Positions 1 through 14,600 are shown, counted from the first letter of the stretch. The stretch is DNA of 64,000 bases from Burhinus oedicnemus (GCA_008921705.1 VFFE01006700.1:228607-292606); one strand, 5' to 3'. Translations and numbers: made by a program. The notes: a model not told the origin generated them from the letters alone.

Positions 1-2970
1 GGACAGGGAAAAATTAATGTCAAGGATTGGGTTGTTATAGATCCTTGTTAACTGAGAAAAGAACAGAACACCAGATTTTTCTCTAGAGGCTAGCAGCAAT
101 TTCTACCATATTTTAGGTGAACAACAGAATTGTGAGGTTTTCACGTGTTCTTTAGTTCTGGTTGAGACAGACAATCAGTTATCACAAGGACTTGCATTTA
201 TTATGCCCCAGGTGAGAAGTGAATGATGCATAAATGTAATTCTTTCTTTCTGCTGTAATTCTGAGACCTGTCCCAGCAGGCTGTGATAACAGAGCCATAC
301 GATAAGGTTATTGTGAAAAAGATTGGTTAATTGGATTAATTATACAATAATATAGACTCTCAGTCACAGGGAAACAGAAATCTCGTAACAGGCAAGAATT
401 TTTTTTTTAAATTGTCACTTCAACAGAGAGCTAGATTTCCACTGCAGGTTTTTTTACACTCAGAAATCAACTTTTCTAGAGAGCTGATGTCTTGCATGAA
501 CCTGGGTGAGTCTAAGCCCTGCCCATGCCAGGCAGCTTTCGAAAGCAAGCCTTTTGGTGTCCAGGGCTGGCACCGTGGCTGCAGAAAGCTCTTGTGGTGC
601 AGCCAACACAAACACTACAAAAGCTGGAAGTGAGGGCTGTTAAATACTAAGCAAAGGAGCCATCACTGTCTTTATTTCTCCCTTTATCATTTGTAAACTA
701 CTCGGAAGAAGACAGTTGCTGTAAGCATTTTTCAGCCCTTTCTCAGCCTTGTTGCTACTTTTCTGTCCACTTTTAAGTAGAGTACTATAACAGCACAATT
801 GACGAGAGATAGGATATTTTCTGTTCCTTAAAATCAGAGGCTTGCTGTGCCCTGCTAGTTTTGCTACCCATTAGCCAGAGGGAAATCTGATGGTTTTGCT
901 TGTCTGGTACATTGAAAAACGCCCCATCCAAGGAATTAGAGAAAGAAAATAGTGACTGAACATACAAAATAGACAGCGAGATGACAGCTGGATGATGGCA
1001 ATAATATGTAATCTTGAGAATGAATTTTATTCATTAAGCCTGCAGGGATCCCACATTCAGCTTCTGTAAAACAAGGTCTTTAAAAATTGCACATAAAGAC
1101 TAAAATGGCCATAATACTTCCTTTTGTAAGTGATGAAGCAATCACTTAAAAACATGAACCACGGCTCTACAACGTGACTTGGGTCTATGTGTGACAAGGA
1201 CCCAAAGACATGAGCTCCTTTCAGAAATGATTGTCATCAAGAAATGCTGGAGTAAAGCAATGAGAATAACAGAAGTTGTATGTCTCTTTAAATTACACAG
1301 AGAAGCAGTTGCATTTTGGTGTTTGCCGTTATTAGCTGCATTCTGTATGCCATTCATGTTTTAAAATCCTCTCATGAGCTGCCCTTTTTCCCTTTTATCG
1401 TGTTTCCATTTCTGAAGTGAAACTCTGGACCCACTAAAATCTGCTGAAGTCTTGTCTTTACTTGTCTGTTGGCAAGTAGTCATATTTGGTTCACCTCAGC
1501 AGCCCAAACAAAAAGCTGTGCTTTCTTATATATTGAAGCTAATTTCTCATCATATAACACTTCCTCCTTCCTTGCTGTCTTGCTGAAAAATGCCTTCTCA
1601 TTCTTCCATCTTCTTCACTGGCAGTAGGTGCAAGCAGACACTCAAGGAGCACAATAACTTCAGTAACGGATATTATTAGCCCTATCATCGGCACTATTAG
1701 CAGTTGTGTACTGAGGGCTTCTGTATACTTTGGAGTATGTTGGAGCTAAAGAGCCTTGTTTGCAAGCAGAGACAAATGACTTGATCAATCCATACTTTCG
1801 TTTCCTTTTCCATATCTAAATGACTTTTTCAGACGTGTCAATAAAGAATAGAAACACATTGAGTAAATCAGTCATTCATTAAGTTGCTGGGGCACCGTTT
1901 TATTCATATGAGGTATCTTTACACAAATTGACAAAAGCCAGTCATAAAAAGCCAGTTATTCTTTCATCCATACTTGCAGTAATTAGTGTCTTTTTTGCAG
2001 TGTGTAGCAAGAAAGCCAAGCTTCAAAGAAAATAGGTAACTATATTTACTACACAGAGACCTGTTAATAAATAGACTGGGAGGAGGAAAAACGAGCTAAA
2101 TGGTATGGGCAAAAATCAGTTGAGCCTGTGTAAACTCATCAATTAAACCTTGGAGAGTCTGGGGCAGTCTGCATGGGAGCTGTGACCTCTGCTGTTACTG
2201 ACTGAGACCAGGTTTTTCTAATTAACACGACTCTCCAGGGACCACTGAATTGATGATGAGTTTTGTGCAGGTACCTGATCACCATTGTAAACAGAAGCCC
2301 AGAAATTCAGGTTGCAGGTGCTTCACTGTGCTGCTGAGATGTATTTTCTCTCTGCATGTCAGACATGGAGTCCTACAAAAGAATTGCTTGGGCACTGCTT
2401 TGAAAATTCAGTCCGCACAAGTCAACTTCTTTTTCATTCTTGTCATTCAGCCTTACTGAGACTGAGTGTGACCTTCCATATATATGATTTTATTTAAGGA
2501 TTAAATTGCATACTCCATAAGAGTATATTTTCTTGTAATTTCCCATAGTATTTAAATACACCAGAGGTTTTTGCTTCGTGCACTTTTTGTAGGAGGTTGT
2601 TGCATATTGACACTTTTGCCTCAACAGCAGAGAGGAATGTCTTATTAAAATTGATGGTTTCTACTACATGACCTTTTCAAAAAGCATTTTACATTTTGCT
2701 TAAGATTCCCAAGTAGTTGAAAGCCTACTATTCACATTACATTTCTGTCCCATTTAATTTCCTCACTCCTCTTGTGTCTTGAAACAATTAGAAACCAGAC
2801 AGGCTTTTCGCTAGCTTTAAAGGGGAGACTATTTCTTAATGGAATGCAAACAGGACTTTCTCAGAAACAAAATTATGTCCTTACACAGATGGAGATAGAG
2901 GCGATCAGTGACTAAATAATAAATCTGGGATGCCTCTCCACTGGGAAAATTAAAAGTGTCAGGGCATGAG
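1..2970. other. Intergenic sequence downstream of NALCN, nothing recognised
   Basis: No coding exon, RNA gene or repeat I can support. Open frames are all under 75 codons on both strands and look random. Confidence 0.6.
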
Positions 2971-3143
2971 CCTAGGCATTGGGATGTGCCTCACCCCTGG
3001 AAATGTTGAAGGTCAGGTTGGATGGGGCTTTGAGCAACCTGGTCTGGTGGGAGGTGTCCCGGCCCAGGGTAGGGGGGTTGGAACTAGATGATCTTTACGG
3101 TCCCTTCCAACTCTAACTGTACTAAGATTCTATGTTCCTGTGA
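2971..3143 (+). mobile_element. CR1 LINE 3' end, about 170 bp, diverged
   Basis: Plus-orientation tail with the recognisable blocks GGTTGGATGGGGCTTTGAGC and TTGGAACTAGATGATCTTTA, ending in decayed octamers (ATTCTATGTTCCTGTGA at 3,127-3,143). The 5' part is lost. It is intergenic, downstream of NALCN. Confidence 0.92.
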
Positions 3144-6100
3144 TACTGGGGAGCTGTTACAACAGTGCCTCGCATGCTTTTGGACCACACCAAACCACAC
3201 AGAGGGTAGCAGTTTCAATGGCATAGGCTGGGTCCAGGCTCCACATTCTCCTAAGCAAACTGGCAAATCTTCACATTCCTCTCAATTATGTGTCTTAGGC
3301 ATATTTCAGATACATCTTGGGATAAAGTCACAGTTCAGGCACCTCAGCCAAGAAAGCTGTTCAGAAAGGAGGGTGTGTGAAGAAACAGGTGTAAAGCTGG
3401 AAATAGTTTTGCCTTTGCTATGGTAAGATGAAGTCAGAGATACAAGCGAGGTGGTGCACCACAACAGCTAGATGAAAGCCTATGGGGAGAGAGCTGGAGA
3501 AGGGCTGCAGAGACAACCCAGGGCTTCAGCTGCCACAGCTGAAGAAGCCACAGGGGAAAAATTAAAAAAAAGGATGAAGTTCAAAAGTTTTGGAGATGCA
3601 AGGAGCTGGCTGCAATGTTGAGACTCCAGGAGGAGTCTCACTGAATTAGCCTTTGGTGAGAGGTGGAGATCCTCAGCAGCCAGCTCATGCTTTTCTATGC
3701 AATTTCACCAACATAATTTGAAACACACCCTGGTGTTTGCCTCCACAGTGGCATTACCCCCATTTTCTGAGGAGATGAATGTGTGGGCTAAGGTAAAGAA
3801 CAGTGACACGAGGTTTAACATCCCTGGGGACCTCATTTTAATGTTCTTTCTCAGAAGCTCATTTCTGGTGCCATACTGGGATGCTAGCAGATGAAATATG
3901 TCCGGCTCCTTGTCCCTTAATATTTCAAACTTTTATCTTCTGGTCCAGTGAGGAAGTGGTGCAGAACTGAAATACCACCCATACTGTGACAATTTGGTTG
4001 GTTTTTTTATATTTAAAAAGTGTCCTGTTGTTCATGGAAATATGACACCACCAGAAAACCAATAGGAACTAGTTGGAATTATTTACTTGCCTTAAACACC
4101 AGCTTTTTAGTTGCAGCAAATCCATGTTTCCTTTGTAAATGTCTGCTAGTTATGGGGCCAGTTGGATTAAAATAATTGGGGAGTTAAAGTGCCAACCCAG
4201 GAAAAAAAGTTCATTATAAGCAATGCAAGGCCAAAAGGAAGCCATCCAAAAATGTTGTTATTGTTTCTTATCTTTTTGTTGCATTTCAGAACACAAACTG
4301 AGATTTGACATTAAGTGACATATGCTAATCTCAACAGCTTGTGTCCTTATGCTTTTAAAGTGTAACATATTTTGCTCTTTTGTTACAATTTAAGACTTCT
4401 GCATTTCCATCTCAGCATTTAAAATATGTTTGGTGCAAGCGGAAAATGGCAAAACACTTCAGAACTGCTTCCAAACATATTGACCTTGAACTAGATATCT
4501 CTTGCTGGCAGCGTAAGGCTGGTTACTGTCACACCTCAGCCAGGGCTGGTTGACCGAGAGCTTCAAAGCATGAGGGTGACGAATGGTGGGTGATAAAATA
4601 TGTGCATGTACAAGGCTGAACCCATGTTTGTATATAATTCAAGAAATATGTGGTTTGATGCCCTGAGCATTTGTGTAAGTTACTTGTGTCCACCTGATAC
4701 TGTGAGCAACTCCCAATGGGACCCTACAAAAAACCCCAAAACAAACCAGGAAGAGGTATTTGAAACAAACTCTCCGGTTACAAGAATAATTCTGTATCCT
4801 TTTCTACGCTACATAACACACAGTTGTACATCAACTACACAAGCAAGAAAAATTGCTTTTTTATAAAATAACTGATTTTGAAATTGCAGAGCGGGTAAGT
4901 ACGCTGTATGTTTTAAAAGAAATTTTTAATTTAAGTGTTCTTCTCAATAAAAAGGGACTGATATTTATTTAATAGGCTTTTATTTCTGGAATTGCTAAAT
5001 CCTTTATTGCTATATTGCAGTTAGAAAAAGCTAAGTGATTATTGATGCATGCTCTAATTAATCATTTCCCCTTTTCCAGATCTGTGTCAGCACTGTCATT
5101 GCTTCTATTTTAATAGCAGAAGACATTAACAGAAGACATATTAACAGGGGTGGAAGTGTAGAAAACCAGACAAAATCAAGCAGAAAAGCAGAGATAAAAT
5201 GATTAATGATTTGTTCAAAAAACATAATTGATTTAATACTTTGGGGCTGAATGAGGTGTATTTTGGAAAGACAGGTTAGCTGGTGGCTAGGAGGAGATAA
5301 CTGTGTGTGGAGTGTCCTTGCTGAGTGTGTAAAGACAGTGGTATCTAAAGGTTAAAAACGGATGCATGATAACCTGCTAGGAAACAATTCAGGGCCGAAC
5401 ATGCATGAGGTCAAGTGTGAAAAGCGTTTCCTGCTTATTCTGTTTTTTATCTCCAAGCAGAGAAGAAATCAATAATCCCATATAGTGCACACTTCTGAAT
5501 AACAACTAACCACCCCATTCTGGGTAGCCCATTCACAAGAGCCCCATGCATTGCTAATAAAAAAAAAGAAATAAAAGATCTTTTTTTCTCCATTGCCATA
5601 AATTAGGAACAGTATTTTACTTCTTCCCCTTGGTGCTGCTTTAAATACAGGTTAGCTCATGGCTGCTGCGCACCTGAGAGGGACACAGAAGGTAACGTAC
5701 AGCTGTTTGGATATAAAATGAAAACACATCCCATGAACTGCTTTGACTTCCACAGACTCTGCAGGCGAAGCTGAAACATCCAAGGATGGGAGGAGTATTT
5801 GCCCTAATTCCTGGAGCAGCATTTTATCATTCTCCTCTCTTTCTCTTTCCTTCTTTCTCTCTTTAAAAAGAGGCAATTGCCTACGGGAGGGACTCATAGA
5901 CCCCATTCCATCAGTCAGTTCCTTTCAGTGTAGATGATTTTCTTTTCTCCGTTAGCAAACATTGATTTTCTTAGTTTTGTTTCTTTGGAGCTTTACTCAC
6001 CAAGGCTCCACTAGCTCTCATTGTGCTGCTGCAAATCATCAATAACTGCAAGAAAAACTCTGACAATAATGTGGGCTACTTACCTGCTGCTTTTGAGCCA

Positions 6101-9100
6101 GCAGAGAAAACACAAAAGCACAAAAGGAGGCAGAAGGAAGATGCTCTGGTGGTTAATACCTTCTTAAAACTCTCCTCTACTGTGATGCCAGCAGCAAAAC
6201 TTGACAGTGGTTAGGCTGCAGCTGAGCAGAGACCTCTGCCTAACGCTGCGGCCGGCAGCATCACTTCAGTTTGCTGGTCCCTTGTGTGTTTCCATCTGAT
6301 TCACCCATCCCTCGTAAACTCTGCTAGGTAGGGACCATCGTTTCGACTGCTGTGTCACAGGGAAAGAAGGCACTGTTCTTGCTGTTTAAGCCTGATCTGG
6401 ATTGAAGTGGTTTATTCACTTACTATTGATATGTAAGTAATGAGCAGCCACTGAAGCATACATTCAGGACAAATGCAATGGGTAAACCACAGTGCTAGGC
6501 ATCGAAAAAATGTTAATGAACACCTACAAATTTCTTAAGACTCTTCTGTAATGAAAGCCAGGATGTTTTCATCCTATGCCACCACGCAGTCCCCTTGGCA
6601 GTGGGGATCCCCTGGGTGCACAGCCTGCCCGTGGGATGTGTGGGTGCCTCAGCCCCATGGGTAGCTCTGCTGCTCCCCGCAACTTGCTGAACCGCTTCCC
6701 AAATGGCATTTCAACCCAGGGCATTTCATTTCCAGAGAACCATCTCTGTCGCCTCCTGTTTGACAGTTTCGGCCTGACTTAACCCCTGTCCCTTACCTAA
6801 AACATCAGGTTGTGAGTTATGCGCTTGCCACGCTTCCGCTCCCGTGACCCGCAGCAGCAAGGCGTAAAATGTGCATTATTTGCAATGTGCCTCTAGTCAC
6901 CGCTGAGCACTGTGGAGGTGCTGACGTGCTTGTGTTAATACTTGGGCTTGGCAATACGGTGGTTGAACAGGCTGGTTTGGTCTCTCGTTTCGCAGGCAGA
7001 AATAAACTGCTTGAACTTTTTATTTTTAATAGGAGTAGCTCAGGATTTAGCTACCACAGCTACAACAAAAGGCTTTTCCAGAACCATCCTCTTCTGAGAC
7101 TTAGAAATATTTGTCTAATTTCCATCCTAAATGTATTCATGGCCACTTTCTACCCACTGGTGCTTGCACGAGCTATGTTCATTAGTCTGAATAACAGCTA
7201 TTTCACAGGCTGCAGCACTGGAGGCCTGGTAGGAAGCTCCAACATCCAGGCAGACTTGTAAGCATCCTAAATCCATTTTTCAAGGAATTCTTCAAGGCTG
7301 GGGGAACAGCTTGGTGAGAGAGCTGTGTTGGAAGCCAGACTCTCACCTGGGGGGGAATGCTAGCAACAGTGGGAAAGATTTCTGGATGAAAATCAATAAA
7401 TGCATAATTATACAGGATTTTACATGCAGTGGGACACAGTTAGCTTCACTTGAGAGTGGAAGCCAGATTTTCATTGGCCATTATCCTATCTCCCACACCT
7501 GATGCAAGACGGCTTCCAAGGGAAGAAAGAAACTCTCCAGAAGAAAGTTGAATCTTCATCTGGGGATTTAGCTACACTAACTTAGCTTTTTACTAAACAA
7601 AAGGAAAAGAAGATTATTGCTTTAGCTTGCATGCAAGAATGCCTAACTCGGCATGTTACACTTTGCCAGTGTCAACACTGTCCCAGGAGACCCTCTATGA
7701 CAGCTCCTGGAACTGCAAGAAGTGAAAAAGCGATTTGTGGCTTTGTGCCTGTGTACTGGTTGTGCTCATTTATGGTGCTCTTGGGAGGCAGTGAGAGGTT
7801 GGCGGCTCCGCTACCAACCAGCCTGTACATCGCAACACAACCTGCACCCCAGTGCTGTGTCCCTTCTTCTGATCAGGGGCACTCAAGAAGCTTTTACTTT
7901 CAGGAACCTCAAGATGGTCAACAAAACTCCCATGCAGGCAGGTCACCAGCTCTTTTTTCTCAGTGTGCTCATTGTTTCTCAGCTGATGAAAAGATCTCTT
8001 TTCCATGCATGGCCAGAATACAACTTTCAGCTTCCGTTGGGGTATTTTCTTCCATTTCATGATGTGTGGCTAAATCAAATCATCAAAGAATTCCCTGGCA
8101 CAAACAGTGTTGAAGCTAATAGCAGCAATAAGATCTGATTTGATTGTCCCAGATTAGCGATACTACCTTGTCCACATATCTCCAAAATTTAGTGTAAGAT
8201 GTCAAAGTTAAGTCACAATTTCTTATTGTCACTCCTAAAGAAGTTCTGGAGCTGCTGCTGCTTCTTCCAAACCAATATAGGCCTGGAGGTGCCTCCACAG
8301 ACATGCCCTCTCCATATCGGATTCACTTGGAGTTTTTAAGTGTTCTGGATTTCTGCTTATAGCACTCAGTTTTACCTGTGTTTGCCTAACAAGCAAGCAC
8401 CCTTCAACCATTTTCCTACCTAATGTTAGTGAGTCAACTTGCTCTTTCTGAGGAGAAGGAGAAAAATTGTTTCCATAGTTTTCATATCATCAGCTTTCCA
8501 AACCACATCAAGAAACTATTTTGAGAATTTTTTTTTTTTTTACTATATTTGTATAAAGTGCAAACATTCATTGTTAGCTTTGGTTTTAAATATTGCCTTC
8601 TCAGAGTTCACTGATGACTTTCAGATAGCTGGCAACATGTTATGCCTCTGGCAGACATCCTGGGAAATTTATGACTGCAACAAGTCTCCAGTTCTTCAGG
8701 AGTCTTTGAATCAACTTACATGTCAGCATAATGAGAATGAACAACAAACTGCTGTTGGTAGTCAGGGACCTTATAAGACTGCCCAGGGACAGGGGGTTCT
8801 GGAAATTAATAACCTTTATACTTTAAGCTCTGCTTTTCAAATGTAGATGAAAATAGCTGTCTGTGGACTTGAAACCAGATCAAAAAGAATGAGCAGAACT
8901 CTGGAAATAGATTTACGTGTGTGGGACATTTATCAGCTTGGGCAAAGTAAGTAAGTGAGCTGGCTGATAAATAGTTTTACTTAAGTGCATACAGCAAAAT
9001 TAGGAGATGTTCCTGCTGAAGGCTGACTCCTACCATTTTGGATTCATATGGCAGGACATGTAGTACCAGGACTTTGTCTTTGAGGAAGGGACCACTGGAG

Positions 9101-10953
9101 ACAGAAGTCTAGTTTTAAGTACAGGACACATTTTATGCATAGATGCAAGGCAGTTATCTTTCTGGAGTTCAGGAGCTGATTAAGCTGTCATGTTTCAGGT
9201 TGCTACATATGGCTGGTGGACATCTTACAAGCTGACTCATGTTGTTTATGTATATTTTGCACATCATATGGAGCCCATCGCTGGACTTGCACAGTAGAGT
9301 CATACTTCCATATGGGATCCCATGATGAGGTTATGCCCTTGGGCTGTTGCTTAATGGGGAAGGCTGGTGTTGAGTGAGTTTGGGTCCAGGCTGAGCTTCG
9401 TTTCAACGTGGGGCTGTTCCAAAGACCACAGATATTTCCATGTATGGGATGACACAGGAGGTAGAGCCCTAGCAGCAGAGGTATGAGGAGTAGGAAGCAC
9501 CTGAGTAAGTCTCCCACTCAACAGTGGCATTGTCTGGTAAGAAGAGACCCCCACCCCACCGAGCTGTGTCACGTTTAACCCCAAAAATCGTAGTCTACAA
9601 AGGGACATAAATTGCAGTCTATAATCCTCAGCCACTATACAGCCATAGCCAAATACCTCCAGACTACGGTAAGTGAAAAATTTTCCCAGCCTTGCCATTT
9701 CCCATAACTCAGGAGCCAGTGCTGACATGTCTTCTAGTGCTTCAGAGGAAGCCAATTTCGGTAAAACATCATTTTAGTTGAAAGTAGGAACAGTGGGTCT
9801 TCTGTTGGAGTGGACAGGAGCAAGGCATCTGCAGGGCTGGGAGTGTCACCAAATGTTTTCACAGGGTAGGAGCACTTCTGGGATTTGGGGAAAACAGGCA
9901 AGTTCTCCTGCAGTACCCTAAAACCCAGTTCCTAGGGAGGTCCCAGGTCATGGGGTGCCGAGAGGCAGCTGCAGATGTCTTAGTGACGGGCACATGTGAG
10001 CAGAGCACAGGTGTCACTGGGGATCTCAGTTATAGGCCCATGAGATGTACAGCGCTGCCTTATGCAGGTGGCCTTGGAAAGCACTTTCCCTCAATGCCTG
10101 GGTGCATGACAGCTATGTGCCATGGGCCAGGCCAGTCCCTACACCAGATTTTCAAAAATACTCAGTTCCTGCTGGAGTCAAGGCTCTCAATGTCCGCAGT
10201 GGTGTGGCCCGAGGCTTTTCTCCACAAGACCTTAAAGATTCTGGGCCTTAAAGTCCTTTGGGCAAACATTGCCTCTTTCTGCATACTTTTAAAGCATCAA
10301 GGAGACCTGAGCTTAGCAGTGGCCATCAAAAAGAAAGCATTGCTTTCGTGTGGCTCCCAGGTAAATATAGAAAAAAGGACCATTCTTGGCGAGAAGGGCT
10401 TTCTCTGAAAACAAGGAGATGCTAAAATATTTATTATTTGGAACCTGAAAGGCTTGGCTTTGGAAAGTCAGAGTAATTTTAAAGTAAATCTACTTTAAAG
10501 CTTGTTTTAAGTGGATTTTTTCATCATTTGTCTCAGCAAAAGAACAGGTGGTGAGGGCTTTCATGTTTGGCAGCTCATATTGCATTTATGCTTATGTGTC
10601 CTGCCATGCCCCACATCAGTAGGAAACAGCACTGTAAAATAACAAAAAATAAATTCAAGTCTGCTTTTATGCTGTGTTGTTTTGTCTATTGTTACTAACA
10701 GAGATTCATGGGAGAAGAGTAGCAATTAAAAAACTGCTGGAGTGACTTCAGGTCATTTTTAATTATTTGTGACACTAGGAATGAAATGCTAAATACAAGT
10801 CAGTGTAGCGAAGGCTTTACTACTCCTGCAGGAACTCCTGCCAGAGAAGCTCCAGCCATGTTATCACTGAGATCACATACATTGCTGCCTCTGGGAAACG
10901 TCACACCCAGGGGGATGTAATCAATGAAGGGGTACCTCAGACAAGCACACGTG
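3144..10953. other. Intergenic sequence between the CR1 tail and the solo LTR
   Basis: No recognisable gene. The longest open frames (about 130-150 codons at 7,631-8,138, 9,351-9,755 and 9,950-10,408) overlap each other in several frames, show no known domain, and have no splice or conservation argument, so they are not called. Composition is mixed, with GC-richer patches near 6,580-6,860 and 9,340-10,250. Confidence 0.5.
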
Positions 10954-11618
10954 TGTCCTGGTTTGAGCGACACAGGACTAATTTCTTTTCTAATGCTTGG
11001 GAAAACTGGACTTGTAGAAGACGCTAGTGTCTGAATTTGTGAAAACATTTACTTTATAGCCAGCTATGGTGTGTGGGTTTCAAGGCCTCAGTGTTTTCGA
11101 GCTCACCAGGGGCAGGGATGAGGAGGAGTGAGACCCCCAGGGTGCCCCCAGGGGTACTTGACTCAAGATGGCCAGAAGGATTATTTCATACCATGAATGT
11201 CGCATTCAATATAAATTAGAAAGTTTGCTGTGAAGCTCTCACTCTTCCTTGACGTCTGTGATCCTGAGAACTTCGTGCTCCTGTGCTGGATCCCTGAGGC
11301 CTTCCCTTCCTCCTGAAGCCGTAGCGCTGGCAGTGTCCGACATTTACTGTCCACTGCTGGGAGTGCATGGCTTCCTATGGATAGAATGGGCTGAGTATAA
11401 TCCTCCTATATTTTATATTGGTATCAGGATCAATATTGGTTCTTTAGTGTGATTACTGTTAATTATCTAGTCTTATTCTATTAAATCTGTTTATATTTCA
11501 ATCCCTGTGTTTCCTTGTTTTCTTCCTGATTCACCTTCCTGGGTGGGGAGGGGTCATCGGGTGATAGAATAATTGTCTAAATGACAATAAATTGTTGTGG
11601 GTTTCTCAAACCATAACA
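10954..11618 (+). mobile_element. Solo LTR of an avian endogenous retrovirus, 665 bp, with 5-bp target duplication
   Basis: The element starts TGTCCTGGTTTGAG (10,954-10,967) and ends CTCAAACCATAACA (11,605-11,618), an imperfect terminal inverted repeat (12 of 14). It is flanked on both sides by ACGTG (10,949-10,953 and 11,619-11,623), a 5-bp target-site duplication. An ATTAAA poly(A)-type hexamer at 11,480-11,485 fixes the orientation. The TGTCCTGGTTT start resembles the class III (ERVL-like) LTRs abundant in birds, which is family knowledge. No gag, pol or env sequence lies next to it, so it is a recombination-derived solo LTR. Confidence 0.85.
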
Positions 11619-14600
11619 ACGTGTCAAAGGAAAGGAGGACTGGGACACTAAAGCTAGAGGAAGAATTCGACCCAGAGGGAACCAACTGCATGTGCTTGTG
11701 TAAGACCTAGGACACAGCAGGTATGAAGAAGTTTAGGAAGGATGAACGAGAGTCCATTTGTGTTGGCAGTAACTTGGAGGGAGATGCTGTATCTAATGGA
11801 CAGGAAACACGTGAGACCTTTGTAGCCCAACCAAATGCAATGAGAGACTTGTTACTGCTCCTCTGTTTGGCCAACGATGAGCCATTGGCACCCCAAGTCA
11901 CCAAGTCTGGCTTCTAAAACTTGCAAAGCAGGGTGAAGAAATGGAAGGAAAAGCATGTTTCTGCAATCAGGAGGCCACAAATTTGGTCCCTGAATAGGCC
12001 TTGTCAAAGGTCCCTGGGTGTGGTGCAGTTCTTTTAGGCCCTTTGCTTTATTTTTAGATCAGACAGATTTCTACTGGCTTGACCTGTTCTTTATTCCATC
12101 TCGTCAAAGTAAAAAGGCAAAAAGCTTTCCCACTATGTGCCACACAATATGAGAGCTATTGTTCATCACAGTACAACGAACAGAATCAGAAAAGGCTTGT
12201 CTTCTACTTTATGTAATATTTCAATACATATAAATTTTAGTTATGTTAAACATTATTATAATATAATGGAAATAGAGAGCAAATACTGCCAGTGAGACTG
12301 TGCCGATCAATACTGACGCATCTCCCTTGTATTGCTTAATACTCCAGGAGCCAAACAAAAAGGCATGAGTACTATTAAAGGATTTTTTTCCACTCAAGAA
12401 TTTTAAAGTTTTTCTTGTAGCTGCTGTTACAGATCTAACCATAAAGCCAGAAGACTGGCTGCACTGAGCCAAGCTAAGGATCCAATATCCTGTCTTTGGC
12501 AGAGAGCAATAACAGATGCTCAGAGAAAGAATGTAAGAAATAGCGCAGTTATAGCGTGATCTTTCCCCTGGTATGCATTCCCGTTTCCAGCAATAACAGT
12601 TTAAGAGTTTCCAGCGCCAGCCATGACATCCAGACCATCATGTTTAATGAGGGACTCCTCTCGCTGGGCTGTCACCAGGTTGTTGTAATTAGGTTCTGAG
12701 TAATTCTGTGCCAGCTGGAGCTGGGCAGAATCCAGACGGCTCCCGAAAAGGGCTCTGAGGCGCAGTCCCGGGGGTAGACCTCCTGCCTGGCACCCTCTTG
12801 TGAAAGGCAGACCTGCCACTCATCCGCTTCCTGGGTGGCAGGCGGCTCTGTGCTGAGTCCACAGCCACCAGCACGGCCACCCTCAAACCCATCCTGGCAC
12901 AGGTGCTCTGGTCTGTGATGTTGTTCCTTGAGAAGAAGTGACAATAAAAGAAAAAAAAAAAAGAAATATGAAACACAAGCATTTCCAGGAGCCCTCCCAG
13001 TAACTTTTACTGCTGGAAAGCTGTAATTTTGCATATGTTTCAGGAAAAAGAGGTAAAGTCTATACACACTTCCCTATGGTTTACTGAAATAGTTTTCCAG
13101 GAATGGAGCATCTTTCTTTATGAATGTGTTAAGTGACTGAATGACTGCTTCTTCCCTTAAGTCTAAGACATTACTTTCTAGAATACATCTGATATGTCCA
13201 ATTTCAATAAGTCCAAGTGTTTTTCTTCCTTCCCATTATTTTTCCCTTTGTGCTCAGACTTGCTAACATCCTCCCTATACTCCCATGCGAGATGCCTCGC
13301 TATGCATTTGGGCGTGTTACGGGTCCATGTAACCACTCAAGCACCAGGTACCTACATGGGGCGTGGGGCAGCTCCGACTGAAATGAGATCAGGCTTCTGG
13401 CTGAGTGAGCTTGGACTATACACCTGCCCTGGTCCCCAGGAGGCAAAAGAGCCCCAAAAGGCAGAGAAAAATTAAAAAACCTCAAAAAATTTACAGATCT
13501 TTTTATTCTGGAGCCATGGGCCAGCTGTACTTGACTGAAATGGCCCATGGTCAAACCCTGAAAAAGCACTGCTGGGCTCAGCTTCCTTCCACGTCCTGCA
13601 TCACGGCTCCCCCAAGGTTGCCTGTTACCGAGATGTGCTTTTTTATGCTGAATTTTTCCTCCATCTGGGACTATGCAGCTCTGTAATTCTAGTTTGCGTG
13701 ATACGGATTTGTGAACTTCACCACATCAGGACTGAGGGTACAACGGAAACAACGGCCAGTGCTGCAGTAAATTAGCAAAGCAAAGCTCGGCTATTAGAGA
13801 GTTAGAGGCCTTAGGGTGCTGCATTACAGCGAAAAATACATCCATATGCTCGCTGACGAGCCCAGTCCTTACACACTGCGTTTTTAGGAATCTATAATTG
13901 ATCCAAGTTCAAGAACAAAACAACCTGTTCGCTTCAAGGCAGACCCTAGTGGTCCTTCATGTCCCAGGTCTCAAACAACTGGCTGGGTCAGCCTAAAGGA
14001 GAAGCCCATAGCACTCAGACTGCAACAAGGATCACTTTGGTGAAATGTCAGGTGATGTACGAGATGTCTCAGCCACCCTGGGTGAGTTACGCTGCTGGAT
14101 GCTGGTTTGCCACAGATGCGAAACAGCATTGAGGGTTATCCAGCACCTGAGGAGCAGAGCATTCAGAAACTTGATTTACCTGCAGGCATGTGCTCAGTGT
14201 CATCCATGAACAATTGCAAAAAGGCAGATTATGGAAAAGCTATGGATTTGAAAGATCCTTTTTGGCCCCACTGTCAGGGCTGTGCAGGGAAAATCATGGG
14301 AGGAAGCATGTATGACCCCTACAAAAGAAAGCAGTAAGCACCTTCAATTAGGGGGCTGTCATGTTAGCGAACATCTGCTTATGCTTTTAACATCTCCTTC
14401 CACCCATTGCTCTGTAACACAAAAACCTCATCAGAGACGAACCTCGCTCTCTTTTCCACTATCTCAACATGTCCCAGACTTCTTTCCAGCAGTGCTTGCA
14501 TAACGCACCTTCTCACCTGACTAACCTCCATGCCGACAAGCCTGTACAGCTTCAGTCAGGTTTCTTTGTTTGAGGGAGAGCACTTCTACTGAGAAGGTTC

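Noticed and set aside
7631..8138. Two overlapping plus-strand open frames of about 140 codons
   Set aside because: They overlap each other and a minus-strand frame in the same DNA; coding in several frames at once signals chance in GC-richer sequence.
9351..9755. 134-codon open frame on the minus strand in the intergenic region
   Set aside because: Overlaps other open frames of similar length, contains no known motif and lacks any splice, promoter or conservation evidence.
9950..10408. 152-codon plus-strand open frame
   Set aside because: No domain or signal recognised and no flanking gene structure; treated as chance.
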